From positions 1 through 64,000 of IMG/VR virus record IMGVR_UViG_3300034272_001608: 64,000 bases of DNA. One strand, written 5' to 3'. The notes below the pieces were generated by a model. The model was given only the letters and a program-made list of their open reading frames with translations. It was not told where the DNA came from and searched no databases. Positions 1-9,965 of the stretch are shown one piece after another (position 1 is the stretch's first letter; every line of letters begins with the position of its first letter). Source of the DNA: a virus. A program made the position numbers and the translations under genes.

Positions 1-684
1 ACTATTATTAAGTGTAAGTGTAGATGACCCACTATTATAAGTTCCTCCTGTTACAGTACCAGTAAATCCTGTTATTGTTATAGTTGAACCATTATTTTCA
101 TATAATTGTAAACTTGTTGTAGCCGAGTAATACGTACCTCCTGTTATAAAGGTATCGTTCATGTTTGCAATTTTCCATCTTGCAGTTGCGTGTGTCGCTC
201 CACTAATTCCTTCTATAGTTGACCCAGTCCAAGCATTAATAAAATTTTGTCCCGCAACAGTACTACCGTAACACTCCCAACCCAAACCAGTCGGACCTAA
301 AGACCCTGACGTTTCTGCCGCATCCCATAAAGTGACATAATCGTCAATAACATATTGATATGTTGTATCCGCAGATATAACATATACCATCATACCTAAA
401 CGTCTTCTACCTGTTGATATTTCATCACTATTAAGTGTTAAGACATCAGGAACTCCGTATGGCTCGTAATTGTAGGCAAATTCAATTGGAATAGTATTTG
501 CCGAATTGGATACCGAACCTCCTGACCATATTGGGTCATAGATTAAATCTTGATGTGAATAAACCTCCATATATCCACCAATGGAATATACCGAAAAGTT
601 TGTACCTTGCGAATTATCTGGAAGAACCGATGACGGTCCTTGGACAATCGTTGATGATAATGGATTTGTATAATTAAAACTCAT
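1..684 (-). CDS. Tail fibre-like protein with Gly-Thr repeats, partial
   Basis: The reading frame opens with ATG at 684 and stays open for 228 codons to the window edge, so the C-terminus is missing. The first ~150 residues look like a folded domain with several Trp and Tyr. Near the visible end there are two tandem copies of a unit of the form (I/V)TGGTYxS..TSLxLxxNxGSTITITGF. Such Gly-Thr-Asn repeats are common in tail-fibre or adhesin-like proteins of Bacteroidota phages; that is family knowledge, not a search result. It is the last visible gene of the minus-strand fibre region, 18 bases downstream of the stop of the Pro/Thr-repeat gene's neighbour boundary at 703. Probably a virion surface protein; the exact role is unknown. 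Confidence 0.6.
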   Translation of the reverse strand, partial: MSFNYTNPLSSTIVQGPSSVLPDNSQGTNFSVYSIGGYMEVYSHQDLIYDPIWSGGSVSNSANTIPIEFAYNYEPYGVPDVLTLNSDEISTGRRRLGMMVYVISADTTYQYVIDDYVTLWDAAETSGSLGPTGLGWECYGSTVAGQNFINAWTGSTIEGISGATHATARWKIANMNDTFITGGTYYSATTSLQLYENNGSTITITGFTGTVTGGTYNSGSSTLTLNNS

Positions 685-702
685 TTCTTTTATGTTTTTT
701 TG

Positions 703-2361
703 TTATGGGATTAGTGTGTTACCTCTGAAATAAATATTAGCACTTGAGCCGTTTATTCTAAAATCAAATCCAGCACCATTCGTACTATAAACACGATAAA
801 TGTCTGTTGGAATTGATGAACCACTATAATTTACTGTTAAATTATATAGGGCGGAGTTCATATTTTTTGGAGATAGGGCGGTTGGATTACCACTTGTGTT
901 TGTTGCAATCTGACTAAGTTTCTGACCGTTAGTTGACCCTGTTGATATAAACCACGTAAACCAAGCATTTGCAACTGTTCCTGCAATAACCTCAGTTGTT
1001 TGGAATTTATAAGCTTCAATCGGATTACCAAACGAGTCAGTACCTCCATTAATTGTTGATATTGTACCCGTAATAATTTGCGGTGCGGTACCATTCCATC
1101 CTGAATAAGATAGATAAGCATTCATTTGATTATTGAATGTTATTGGATTAGCCGTTGTTGGAGAATTAATCCAGAATCCACGGAATGATGAACCTTGCGA
1201 TGACATCCAACCATTAAATGTTGCTGACGCCGCTTGTGGTTCAATTAATAGATACGCAAATAAAGGTTGATTAGTTGGTGTCGGTGTAGGTGTCTGAGTT
1301 GGTGTTTCAGTCGTTGTTGGAGTGTTGGTTGGAGTTTCTGTTGGTGTCGATGTCGGAGTTTCTGTTGGTGTTGCCGTGTTAGTTGCAGTTACAGTCGGTG
1401 TTGGTGTTGCTGTTGGAGTTTCCGTTGGTGTTGCGGTTTCTGTTGCAGTTGGAGTTGCAGTTGCAGTTGCGGTCGGAGTTTCTGTTGGTGTTGGTGTTAA
1501 TGTTGCCGTCTCTGTTGGAGTAATGGTATTAGTTGGCGTAACCGTTGGTGTTGATGTCTCAGTATTTGTTGGTGTACTTGTAACCGTTGGAGTTTGAGTT
1601 GAGGTTTCAGTTGGTGTATTAGTTGGAGTTTCAGTTGGTGTTGTGGTACTTGTAGGCGTGTTGGTAGGAGTCTCCGTTGGTGTTTGCGTTGGAGTAGGTG
1701 TTGAAGTTTCAGTGTTAGTTGGAGTCTGAGTCGCAGTATTAGTTGGTGTATTTGTTGGTGTCTCCGTAGGTGTAGGTGTATTTGTTGTTGTATTTGTAGG
1801 CGTATTAGTTGGGGTTTCAGTTGGAGTAGGTGTTGAAGTTGTAGTATTGGTTGGAGTTTGAGTTGCAGTGTTTGTTGGAGTATTTGTAGGAGTTTCTGTT
1901 GGAGTAGGCGTGCTTGTTGTAGTCTCAGTTGGAGTTGGTGTTAGTGTTGCAGTCTCTGTTGGAGTAGGTGTGCTTGTTGTAGTTTCAGTTGGAGTAGGTG
2001 TACTTGTTGCACCAGGTGTTTGAGTTTGAGTATTTGTTGGGGTATTTGTAGGAGTTTCAGTTGGTGTTGGAGAAGTTCCAACTGTTGCTGATGGTGATGG
2101 TGTTATTGTTGGTGTTGGCGTTACTGTAGGTGTTGGTGTGACACATGCTAAGTTCACAACAATACCATTAAACATGTCATTTCTTGTTGCCGCAGAATAA
2201 TAAATTACGTCATCAACATAAATGTTAAATGGACCTAATGCGTTTGAGTTAGAAGCAAGTCTAACGATATATGAAGTACAACCAGTGACAGTAAGTTGTT
2301 GCTCAATCTCGGTCGAGCAACCAGGAGCATTGTTTGTAACTAAAATAGAATATATAGACAT
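703..2361 (-). CDS. Pro/Thr-repeat stalk protein, probable tail fibre or adhesin
   Basis: 552 residues in three parts. Residues 1-72 form a small N-terminal domain with two Cys. Residues 73-362 are almost entirely Thr and Pro with occasional Glu, Asn, Gln, Ala or Ser, in units such as [13 protein letters not shown]. Residues 363-552 form a C-terminal domain rich in aromatic residues, Gly and Asn. A low-complexity Thr/Pro tract of about 290 residues would be an extended stalk holding the C-terminal domain away from the particle. Position among adhesin-like genes suggests a surface-exposed virion protein. Thr density also makes it a candidate for O-glycosylation (inference). A TATTTAT element lies 17 bases before the ATG. 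No enzyme motif is visible. Tract length may vary between relatives. Confidence 0.7.
   Translation of the reverse strand: MSIYSILVTNNAPGCSTEIEQQLTVTGCTSYIVRLASNSNALGPFNIYVDDVIYYSAATRNDMFNGIVVNLACVTPTPTVTPTPTITPSPSATVGTSPTPTETPTNTPTNTQTQTPGATSTPTPTETTTSTPTPTETATLTPTPTETTTSTPTPTETPTNTPTNTATQTPTNTTTSTPTPTETPTNTPTNTTTNTPTPTETPTNTPTNTATQTPTNTETSTPTPTQTPTETPTNTPTSTTTPTETPTNTPTETSTQTPTVTSTPTNTETSTPTVTPTNTITPTETATLTPTPTETPTATATATPTATETATPTETPTATPTPTVTATNTATPTETPTSTPTETPTNTPTTTETPTQTPTPTPTNQPLFAYLLIEPQAASATFNGWMSSQGSSFRGFWINSPTTANPITFNNQMNAYLSYSGWNGTAPQIITGTISTINGGTDSFGNPIEAYKFQTTEVIAGTVANAWFTWFISTGSTNGQKLSQIATNTSGNPTALSPKNMNSALYNLTVNYSGSSIPTDIYRVYSTNGAGFDFRINGSSANIYFRGNTLIP
1275..2145. repeat. Thr/Pro codon repeat tract
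   Basis: On the minus strand this stretch is a degenerate repeat of ACN-CCN codons with interspersed GAR, AAY and CAR codons; on the plus strand it reads as GTTGGTGTT-like units. It encodes residues 73-362 of the Pro/Thr protein. The period is short (6 to 12 bases) and imperfect, and no unique spacers occur, so it is a coding repeat rather than a CRISPR array. Confidence 0.9.
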
Positions 2362-2377
2362 CCGAGGTTTTTATTAA

Positions 2378-2384
2378 ATAAATA
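2378..2384 (-). promoter_or_regulatory. TATTTAT element before the Pro/Thr gene
   Basis: Coding-strand TATTTAT 17 bases upstream of the ATG at 2361. It matches a directional element seen before many genes here; see the finding on this motif. Confidence 0.35.
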
Positions 2385-2443
2385 CCACAACTATTCTATT
2401 TCATTTACTATATTCTAAAAATATAGAATGAATATTTTTTTGA

Positions 2444-2803
2444 TTAAACTAAAACGATGCCGCAGTTCGCTTCTGTACTAAAAATAGAAAAATTACAATT
2501 AGATTCTTGGATATCAATATTAACAATACAAGACGCCAATTCTATTGTAATTTCAAACGCACATCCGAAAGTACATTGAAGAATTTTGAACACTTCGCAG
2601 TTGTTACTGTCAACCAACTTCAACATAATTTCAGGTGCGGTTGTAAATATTGAAGGTATAACTGTATTATATTCAACAACAGGTGGGACTGGTCCTGTGG
2701 AAATGGTTCCTAAAAGTGTTTGGTTATTACCATATACATCTGAGATGTAAACACTAATAGGGTATGTGCCTCCCGATATGTCTGTAATTCTTACCTGTGT
2801 CAT
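2444..2803 (-). CDS. Small Cys-containing virion-associated protein, unknown
   Basis: 119 residues from the chosen ATG at 2803. This start makes an ATGA overlap with the stop of the upstream SprB-repeat gene, the usual translational coupling arrangement; an in-frame ATG at 2812 would add three residues and lengthen the overlap. The protein is beta-rich by composition, with an Ig-like alternation in the N-terminal half and six Cys in the C-terminal half. It resembles the C-terminal style of its adhesin-like neighbours but I do not recognise a family. Context suggests a small fibre or fibre-attachment component. Confidence 0.6.
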   Translation of the reverse strand: MTQVRITDISGGTYPISVYISDVYGNNQTLLGTISTGPVPPVVEYNTVIPSIFTTAPEIMLKLVDSNNCEVFKILQCTFGCAFEITIELASCIVNIDIQESNCNFSIFSTEANCGIVLV

Positions 2804-4935
2804 GATAAACAAATTATGTCATAATCAATAATCAAATCAATAACAATTTCTTGACCTTCTAATGAAGTATTATTACGACTTGTTTCTATTGTTATTTGAT
2901 TGTTAAGTTGGTCTATTGTAACATTACCAACACCTGGTATACCCAATAATAAAGTTCTAACCGTGTTATACCATTGATTATCGCTAGGTGCTTGTACTAA
3001 AGATGTTGATGTGAAAAAGTTTTGTGATGCAACAATACCCGATGGGTTTACTGAAACTTTTGCAGTGAATGTTGCACTTATTAAATCACAACTTGTATTT
3101 CCTGTTGTTAAATCATAGTACCCTTCATTTAACATTTGTAATAACCCAAATTTAGTTGGTGATTGAATGTTAAATATTTCTGCACCCATGGTGTATGTTT
3201 GATACGACGCATAGTTTTTGTTACAACTAATAGTTGTACTTCTTGTTAATGAACAACCGTTTGAATCAACAATAGTTAAAGAATATGTTCCAGCAGTTAA
3301 ACCGCTTATTTGAATTTGTTGTGGTTCGTTTGGAACGTTGTCTGACCAATTAAAACTAAATGGTGGCTCCCCTGATGTAATGAAAGCGGTTATTTTCCCG
3401 TTATTACCACTTCCGCAAGAAGTACTATATAAAGAATAGTTTAGTGGCTGACTACTTGGTACAAGTATATTTGTTGTTTGTGTACATCCATCAGCGTCTG
3501 TAACCGTTACAACGTGTGTACCTGAAGTTAAATTATTAAATGTAACCGCACTTAAGTTGGTGTCAAAAACATTTTGAACTCCGTCAACAGAATAATCCAA
3601 AGGTAAAGTACCCCCTGATGTTGAATATATTGTAACAGAACCATTGTTTTGATTACAACTTGTACCAACGACACTCGTTGAGATTGTAAATTTGTTTTGA
3701 GCAATTAAAGTAACCTCTTGAATTGCGGAACAACCTGTATTATCCGATATACCAACAGTATATGTACCTGACCCTAAATTTTCAAATATTTGTGTTGTTT
3801 GTGAATTGTTAACGTTTAACTGAGTACCATCAGGTGATATTAGTGTATAAGTATATGGTGTTGTACCACCAACAACATTAATTGTTATTGAACCGTTTGT
3901 ACTTGAACATGTTGAATTTTGTCCTTGAACTGTGATTGATGTTATTCCTCCTGGAGTTTCTAACGTTGTACCAGCAAACATTTGACACAGTCCCGCATCT
4001 GTAACTTGAAAATTGTATTGTCCCGCGGAAAGACCTGAAATACTAAAACTTCTGGCATATGATACTAATATATCTCCTGTTGAGGCCGAATAATAAAATG
4101 GTGATGTACCGCCAGTGATGGTCATATTTATCACACCATTTGATTGTAAACATGTTGGTTGTGTTGCGGTAAATATACCAAGACCAACTGGACTAACGTC
4201 AGTTATTTCAGCATCTTTAGAAACAGTACAACCAAAGGCATCGGTTACAGCAACAGAATAAAATCCTTTAGTAAGACCTGTAATTGTATCCCCTGTTTGT
4301 CCATTACTCCAAAGATAGGTATAAGGCGCAAGACCTGTTTGTCCTGTTACAATTATCTTACCAATTGGGGTTCCTCCGCAACTTGAGTTTGGTACCGAAT
4401 ATAACCCAAAATCTAAAGTATTAGATTCTTGTATTATAAAAGATGGTGTAAATGCGGTACATCCACCTAAATCAATAACCCCAATATAATAAGTTCCAGC
4501 GGTTAATTGTCCAAAGGTTATTGTCTCCGTGTTTGTAGAACCTGAAGTTATAAAAGTATTATTTATATCAAACAGTGAGAAATTGGTTGATGAATACAGA
4601 GACGTTGATGCTGCAATAACCCCCCCGTTATTTAATCCACATGTGGTATTTTGGGTGGCAACGATTGAGCCGCAAACTCCACTAGATATTGGTATGTTTA
4701 CATTAAATTCGTTGTTAACAGGTATAGTACTATCATTAACCCTTAATTGATAGACGTTACTTTCTAAATTAACTAATGTGGCAGGATTTGTTGTTACCGT
4801 CTGAGTCGGAAATGAAGGTGTAATAAATTCAACGGTATATGGTGGAGTACCTGAATTAATGAAAAGGTTAAGCGCACCAGAGCCGTTATTAAAACAATCT
4901 CCCGAAACTGATACATTATAATTTAATACCGCCAT
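2800..4935 (-). CDS. SprB-repeat tail protein (adhesin-like)
   Basis: 711 residues. At least six, probably seven, tandem repeats cover about residues 1-575. Each begins with Cys and an NNG or NG pair, continues as GGTxPYTYxWS or similar, then GLxxGxYxVxVTDxxGC. This is the pattern of SprB repeats (Pfam PF13573), named after the Flavobacterium johnsoniae gliding adhesin and abundant in secreted Bacteroidota proteins. Residues ~575-711 form a different C-terminal domain. The start overlaps the stop of the upstream gene as TAATG. In this setting it is probably an elongated tail fibre or baseplate-attached adhesin that contacts the host surface. Acquisition from a host adhesin is plausible but not shown by the sequence alone. 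Confidence 0.75.
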   Translation of the reverse strand: MAVLNYNVSVSGDCFNNGSGALNLFINSGTPPYTVEFITPSFPTQTVTTNPATLVNLESNVYQLRVNDSTIPVNNEFNVNIPISSGVCGSIVATQNTTCGLNNGGVIAASTSLYSSTNFSLFDINNTFITSGSTNTETITFGQLTAGTYYIGVIDLGGCTAFTPSFIIQESNTLDFGLYSVPNSSCGGTPIGKIIVTGQTGLAPYTYLWSNGQTGDTITGLTKGFYSVAVTDAFGCTVSKDAEITDVSPVGLGIFTATQPTCLQSNGVINMTITGGTSPFYYSASTGDILVSYARSFSISGLSAGQYNFQVTDAGLCQMFAGTTLETPGGITSITVQGQNSTCSSTNGSITINVVGGTTPYTYTLISPDGTQLNVNNSQTTQIFENLGSGTYTVGISDNTGCSAIQEVTLIAQNKFTISTSVVGTSCNQNNGSVTIYSTSGGTLPLDYSVDGVQNVFDTNLSAVTFNNLTSGTHVVTVTDADGCTQTTNILVPSSQPLNYSLYSTSCGSGNNGKITAFITSGEPPFSFNWSDNVPNEPQQIQISGLTAGTYSLTIVDSNGCSLTRSTTISCNKNYASYQTYTMGAEIFNIQSPTKFGLLQMLNEGYYDLTTGNTSCDLISATFTAKVSVNPSGIVASQNFFTSTSLVQAPSDNQWYNTVRTLLLGIPGVGNVTIDQLNNQITIETSRNNTSLEGQEIVIDLIIDYDIICLS

Positions 4936-7922
4936 TAGTTAGTTGGACAATTTATACTTATGTTTATCCCTGAATTTAAAGAAAGAAGTTCTTTGGCGTT
5001 TCTCTCTGTACAAGTCAGACTTGTTATTGTTAATACGTTTCCATTTAAGAAATAAGTAAAACCATAATCATAAAGTTGTGGTAAGTACTGAATCAAAGCA
5101 TTCCTCCATGCTCTGTTTGATGGGACATCGCTTAATCCATATCCTGTATAATACAACTCTTGAATAATTATATCCCCGCCTATTCTTAAATCAACATACC
5201 AATTGGTTTCTACCGAATTTTGAATACAATCATTTAGTGTTAATCCACTTGCCGCTAACATATTGTTAACCCTATTTGATAAAATACTACTAAAATTACT
5301 TACTGTAACATCTCCATTCAACCAAGGGTATATGTTGAAGTCAACATATTCTGTGGCACATGTGTAATCATAAATATTTGAGATAATATAACATGGGTCA
5401 ACCGCAACTGGTATGAATTGACAGCCTCTTTGTCTTCTATAGACATATTTTTGTCTTTGAAAGATTGAATTCTCCATTCTAACTCCCGTATTCCATATTG
5501 TTGTTGCGGGAATCATTTGTTCTGCCAACTTCATCCAATAAGGACCGATTCCATTTACGTAGTCAATTAATTTTTGATACGTATACTTGTTATTTGGTAG
5601 TCCGACTGTTTCTTCTGACTCAATGTATTTCCACCAAATAGATTGTAGTGTTGGGTATCCACCAGTCTTACCATCTGTGATGTATTGTCTGTTTCTAACG
5701 TTAATCATATTCTCCCAAAACGTTTGAGAAAATTCAAAGAATGTTTTTTTCTTTGGTTCGGGGTTTACAAATGTAGAATCAACACCACCAGGAACAGGAT
5801 AACCTATAGTTAATCCTGATTCAGGAATTGGATAGTCATATCTTCTTGATTGGTCCCAAACATCGTACACCATACCTTGGGATGGGTTTAAAAATAAATC
5901 AACATTTTTAACGTTTAGTACAAGCTTTTCATTATCAACAAAATAGTAAGCGTTATAGTCAGCGCTTGTGGATATTCTTATCTTTGTGTCTTCTTCCAAC
6001 CAAGATTTATTGTTATCAACAATTTTTCTTAATTTAAACCCTTCAGTCATATAAGGAAAATCTCTATATCTGTCCAAATAAAGTTGTCCGTATGTGAAAG
6101 GTGTCAACTGTGTTTGAATGTTATAATTTTGGCCTGTATAAACTTGTCCTGTTATTACAACTTCATCTGGGCTTCTATGTGACGGTGTTGATTCATACCA
6201 TCCCGCACCTAATTGGAAGAAATAATCTTCAGTATTTACAGGAGCGTTAGGAAATCCTTCCGCATCAATAGGATAGTCGTCTAATTTTGTAGACACATCT
6301 TGATAAATTGCCGTTGATGTGTAAGCGGTATAAATTTGTCCTTTAATTTTATACGTTGTTCCAGGAAGATACTGTGGTACATCTTGAACATATGTTCCTC
6401 CAGAAATTGCCGCCCATTGAACGTCAAATTGGTCCATGTTAATTTTTTGGTCCGCAAGGTAAATGTGTTCGTTATATTCAATTAACGAATCAGGTGCACC
6501 AATTAAACGTAACATAAATTCAACGGACCTTCTTGTTCCTTTTGATTTAAAAAGGTAAGATGCGTTCAATATTAAATTACGATAAAATGAATAATTCAAT
6601 TCAGTTGGTGTAAGAGCTCTCGCGTAACCAGGATATGTTGGCGTATTTGTGTTACCAAAAACAGAACTTAAAAAGTCTTCGTTTGTTATGGGTGAGAAGT
6701 TTGAACTCCAACCCAAGGTCTGAGCCAAATTCACTAACAATTGTGATGGTATATCATTAGATGGGTTATAACTAACCGAGTTCATGTATGCCAACGCATC
6801 AATAAATTGTTTGATTTGGTCAAAGCTTCTACCATATATTTGAAATATCTTTTCAACTTTTTGCCCTAAAGTATCAAACTCTTTAAGTGAGTCGGTAACC
6901 AAAAATCTTGAAATCAAGTTTGTTTTAAATGAATCTAAATTAACCGCAACATCATCTAGTTGAGCCAAATAGTTGTCAAATAAGAATGATTTAATGTCTA
7001 AATTCCATGGACCTTCTTTAGGCCAAGTTACTTGTTGATAATTCGTATAAAACTGTCCGTCTTGGTTTTGTTGTGGTACTTGGAATACCGCAGTATATTC
7101 TGGTCTTACTAGTCTGTTTAACAAAAATTTTTGTACTTCGTCAAAATCCTCCAAAAAGATTCTATCAACAACAAAGTCATTAGGTCTTATTTGATATTCT
7201 TCAAATATGGTCGTTGCACTAGTTCCAAATGGGTCACCAGAAACATAAAACTCAATGTAACCTGTTGTAAGTGTTTCGGACGGATTAAATGAAACAATTT
7301 TATAAATGTTGTCATTTATAGCAACACAATAATCCAAATACGTATTATATAAATTTCTATAAGGAGAAACAACAATTTCTCTAACAGATAAATTAGTTGA
7401 AGCGCTTATTGAATAATCAATGTCAAATGGATTATTAATTCTATCGACAGGTATTCTGAAGTAAGTTTCATCTAAATTTGAATCGTATGAAATATTTGTT
7501 GCAGTTGCCCCTGTTATAAATTGGTCGTTGTTAAACACAACGTCTAACGATGCGGGAAATCTATGTATTATTTCAGTAACAGATACTTGAAATCTTTTAC
7601 GTAATGAACCATACATTGAAAAATTAAGAACTTGTGACACGTCATAGTTTGGATAAACTCTGAACTGTGTTGCCATTATTCTTCTACTTTCTGTAAGGTC
7701 TTCGATGTCTAATCCCTCCAAACTTATTGGTTCGGAAAAAGCGCCAACATTAAATCTTCTATTAACTTTTTCAACTACGGACGTTGTAAATTCAAAATTA
7801 CCCTGCGTAAGTCCGCCACCCTCAACTGTTTGTAATCCTACAATGTTGTCAGAAAAGGTTGCCGCACCACTACCTGGTCGTGGAGGGTAAAAATATTTTG
7901 TTGTCCTTTGTGTAGTCGCCAT
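4935..7922 (-). CDS. Large baseplate protein with tail protein I-like segment
   Basis: 995 residues, no signal peptide. The segment around residues 345-490 contains LVNLAQTLGW, then an RNLILNASYLFKSKGT stretch followed by SVEFMLRLIG. This resembles P2 tail protein I (Tail_P2_I family), whose fold is also found in the T4 wedge protein gp7 (established for the family). Length is close to T4 gp7 (1032 residues) and gp6 and gp25 lie upstream in the same direction, so a gp7-like wedge role is reasonable, although gp7 would normally follow gp6 directly. The N-terminus and the Cys-containing C-terminal ~150 residues are unrecognised. It overlaps both neighbours by one base, indicating one operon. 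Confidence 0.6.
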   Translation of the reverse strand: MATTQRTTKYFYPPRPGSGAATFSDNIVGLQTVEGGGLTQGNFEFTTSVVEKVNRRFNVGAFSEPISLEGLDIEDLTESRRIMATQFRVYPNYDVSQVLNFSMYGSLRKRFQVSVTEIIHRFPASLDVVFNNDQFITGATATNISYDSNLDETYFRIPVDRINNPFDIDYSISASTNLSVREIVVSPYRNLYNTYLDYCVAINDNIYKIVSFNPSETLTTGYIEFYVSGDPFGTSATTIFEEYQIRPNDFVVDRIFLEDFDEVQKFLLNRLVRPEYTAVFQVPQQNQDGQFYTNYQQVTWPKEGPWNLDIKSFLFDNYLAQLDDVAVNLDSFKTNLISRFLVTDSLKEFDTLGQKVEKIFQIYGRSFDQIKQFIDALAYMNSVSYNPSNDIPSQLLVNLAQTLGWSSNFSPITNEDFLSSVFGNTNTPTYPGYARALTPTELNYSFYRNLILNASYLFKSKGTRRSVEFMLRLIGAPDSLIEYNEHIYLADQKINMDQFDVQWAAISGGTYVQDVPQYLPGTTYKIKGQIYTAYTSTAIYQDVSTKLDDYPIDAEGFPNAPVNTEDYFFQLGAGWYESTPSHRSPDEVVITGQVYTGQNYNIQTQLTPFTYGQLYLDRYRDFPYMTEGFKLRKIVDNNKSWLEEDTKIRISTSADYNAYYFVDNEKLVLNVKNVDLFLNPSQGMVYDVWDQSRRYDYPIPESGLTIGYPVPGGVDSTFVNPEPKKKTFFEFSQTFWENMINVRNRQYITDGKTGGYPTLQSIWWKYIESEETVGLPNNKYTYQKLIDYVNGIGPYWMKLAEQMIPATTIWNTGVRMENSIFQRQKYVYRRQRGCQFIPVAVDPCYIISNIYDYTCATEYVDFNIYPWLNGDVTVSNFSSILSNRVNNMLAASGLTLNDCIQNSVETNWYVDLRIGGDIIIQELYYTGYGLSDVPSNRAWRNALIQYLPQLYDYGFTYFLNGNVLTITSLTCTERNAKELLSLNSGINISINCPTN

Positions 7923-8830
7923 TAACTAGTTATGTTTGTGAAGTTTTTACTGAAATCAATGTTATTACCTCTACTTTGTCTAACCTCATAAAGAAGAGCA
8001 TTAAATTGGTCTCTAATTTCATATAAGTTATACTGTCTGTATATGTTATTATTAGAATCGTAGATAGTGTAGATACCATCATCAATAGATTTAGTTTGAT
8101 TACCGTAAAGAGCAATCGCAAGAGATGAGATATCGTATTCAACCATTTCAACTTCAACAGTCACAGGATTAAAGAATGTATTTGTGATAATAATATCTTG
8201 GTCGGGTTGTCCGATGTATGGTGTGGCATTAGGTTTATTAGTTGGTGAAGATGATGGTGATAGTGTTAAGAAAATAAGATTTGAATCTCCTTCAACATAT
8301 CTGTATCTAATCGCCTTTTGTGATGTATTAACTTCGTTTGAGACAACAGGTTCACAAAAGAAACTTGATGTAACAACTCTGAAAAAGTTTGGAATCTTTG
8401 AACCATCAGCATTAAGGTATTCAATTCTAAATCCAACCAATCCTTGTGGTACAAATTTATTTTGATATTGTGTTGGTACATCTGTTATATCAATAACAAT
8501 ACCTTTAACATTTGGTAACGCACTTAAAACTCCACAATCACTAATTATAGTTCTAATTTCAGCGGGTCTTAAATATAAGGTGTAAATACCCAACGCATTA
8601 AACTGATTTGCGGGTAAAGTTAGATTATATAAACCTCCTAATACCTCAACGCCAGGATTACCCCCTGTTTCTGTATTAGCAAAATAAGGTCTTAATATTG
8701 TTTGGGCGTCCAATTTTGTCAGAACAAATTGGTCTGTAACATCTCTTGTTGGAGTGTAGTTCATGATTATTTCAACATCTGATGGTGAAACATCACTTGG
8801 TCTTATTGTACCGTATGAGCCGATTGCCAT
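7922..8830 (-). CDS. Conserved virion protein, unknown (302 aa)
   Basis: 302 residues, soluble and beta-rich by composition, with no recognised motif. Residues ~190-205 are Ser/Pro/Asn-rich and look like a linker. Its stop overlaps the start of the 995-residue baseplate protein by one base, so the two are probably translated together. A TATTTATA element 18 bases before the ATG suggests a transcript start here. Context argues for a baseplate or fibre-connector component; no function can be given. Confidence 0.6.
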   Translation of the reverse strand: MAIGSYGTIRPSDVSPSDVEIIMNYTPTRDVTDQFVLTKLDAQTILRPYFANTETGGNPGVEVLGGLYNLTLPANQFNALGIYTLYLRPAEIRTIISDCGVLSALPNVKGIVIDITDVPTQYQNKFVPQGLVGFRIEYLNADGSKIPNFFRVVTSSFFCEPVVSNEVNTSQKAIRYRYVEGDSNLIFLTLSPSSSPTNKPNATPYIGQPDQDIIITNTFFNPVTVEVEMVEYDISSLAIALYGNQTKSIDDGIYTIYDSNNNIYRQYNLYEIRDQFNALLYEVRQSRGNNIDFSKNFTNITS

Positions 8831-8847
8831 GTCTTCTTATTTAATTT

Positions 8848-8854
8848 ATAAATA
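8848..8854 (-). promoter_or_regulatory. TATTTAT element before the 302-aa gene
   Basis: Coding strand reads AACTATTTATAAATTAA, nearly the same as the element before the 1678-residue gene (AACTATTTATAAACTAA). It is 18 bases from the ATG at 8830. Confidence 0.45.
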
Positions 8855-8873
8855 GTTTAGTTCCCTTTTTCAA

Positions 8874-9965
8874 TTAGTTTCTTTCTTTACTAACCACATT
8901 AAAAAATCCATATCCGTAATTTATCATATCCCCAAGATTATCCACCTCTCCCAACCTCATCACTCTTTCATATGCACTGTTCTTTCCTCTCTCAACAAAT
9001 ACATTAGTTTGTACCTGTGCTTGGTCAATAACTTTAAGTAATACCTCATCTTTTGTGATTGGCACTGCGGTCAAATTATTTGAGGTTAGTCCTGAAGATT
9101 CTTGGAAGAATATTGTTGTACCGTCACTATAATCATAGTAATAAACACCAGTAATTGTATAGGCAGTAAAAACTGAGTTTATGTCACTTATTGCCCCCCA
9201 TATTTGTCCATTACTGATAACAGGTACCCCCACTTGAAATTTTGGACTACCGTATAATGCCAATTCATTTATTCTAGATTTTGTTAATCCTGACACAGTA
9301 AATGGAACCGTAACATAATTGTTAGATGTTTGAGCCGAAACCTCGTTTACCGCGTCACCTGAAAATATATAATTGTAAGATACAGGCGTTCCAATCCAAT
9401 TACCTGTCGAAGTTGCAAAATAACATTCTCCCGTCGGATTATATACAGTCACATTAGAATAAGGAACGGTTATTGTTTTTGACACTTTAGTTACCCCCCA
9501 AGGATTAGTTTGTTCCAATGTAATAGTATAATCTTTTGTTGCATTAGGATATGTGTGACTTATAGAGTTTGGCGTATATGCGCTAATAATTTGTTTTGGA
9601 CTTCCGTCACCCCAATCAACTTTATAGGCGGATAAATCTAAGAATTTTTGAAATTCGTCCGAAGTATTATAAACATTCCACACATATGGTTGAGCAGTTG
9701 TTGATGAAAATAAAAAGTTTGTAACTACGTCTTTTTGTAATACAGCACCGTCAAATGGACTATAATATCCAGCGTCTACCGCGGTTTGTCTTAGTAAAAT
9801 TGGTATGGATAAATTAGTTAATAACGAAGTACCTCTAGGTCCTGAACTTACCACTTTTGTCATGGCAGAATAAACCCCAACAGGTGTATTGTTATAATCT
9901 ACAACGGACAAATCCCTTGCGACATTCTCAGGTGAAACAATAAACTTATAATAATCTTGTGTCAT
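8874..9965 (-). CDS. PKD-domain virion protein
   Basis: 363 residues. Around residues 105-170 is a PKD-like beta-sandwich signature: VDWGDGS, later HTYPNA and YTITLEQTNPWG. PKD domains are Ig-like modules common in Bacteroidota surface proteins and in tail proteins. The flanking parts are unrecognised. Start overlaps the stop of the upstream 275-residue gene as TAATG. The stop is followed by a 43-base gap holding a TATTTATA element for the next gene. Probably a baseplate or fibre structural component. Confidence 0.6.
   Translation of the reverse strand: MTQDYYKFIVSPENVARDLSVVDYNNTPVGVYSAMTKVVSSGPRGTSLLTNLSIPILLRQTAVDAGYYSPFDGAVLQKDVVTNFLFSSTTAQPYVWNVYNTSDEFQKFLDLSAYKVDWGDGSPKQIISAYTPNSISHTYPNATKDYTITLEQTNPWGVTKVSKTITVPYSNVTVYNPTGECYFATSTGNWIGTPVSYNYIFSGDAVNEVSAQTSNNYVTVPFTVSGLTKSRINELALYGSPKFQVGVPVISNGQIWGAISDINSVFTAYTITGVYYYDYSDGTTIFFQESSGLTSNNLTAVPITKDEVLLKVIDQAQVQTNVFVERGKNSAYERVMRLGEVDNLGDMINYGYGFFNVVSKERN

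Noticed and set aside
1267-1597. Plus-strand open frames rich in Val, Gly, Ser and Cys
   Set aside because: Antisense readings of the Thr/Pro codon repeat of the 703-2361 gene; no start context, and composition is explained by the repeat.
1275-2145. Possible CRISPR array
   Set aside because: Repeats are short, degenerate and directly coding, without unique spacers or leader.
2401-2436. ATTCTA/TAGAAT hairpin after the 122-residue region
   Set aside because: Only 6 bp of A/T-rich stem with no convincing T run on the minus strand; too weak to call a terminator.
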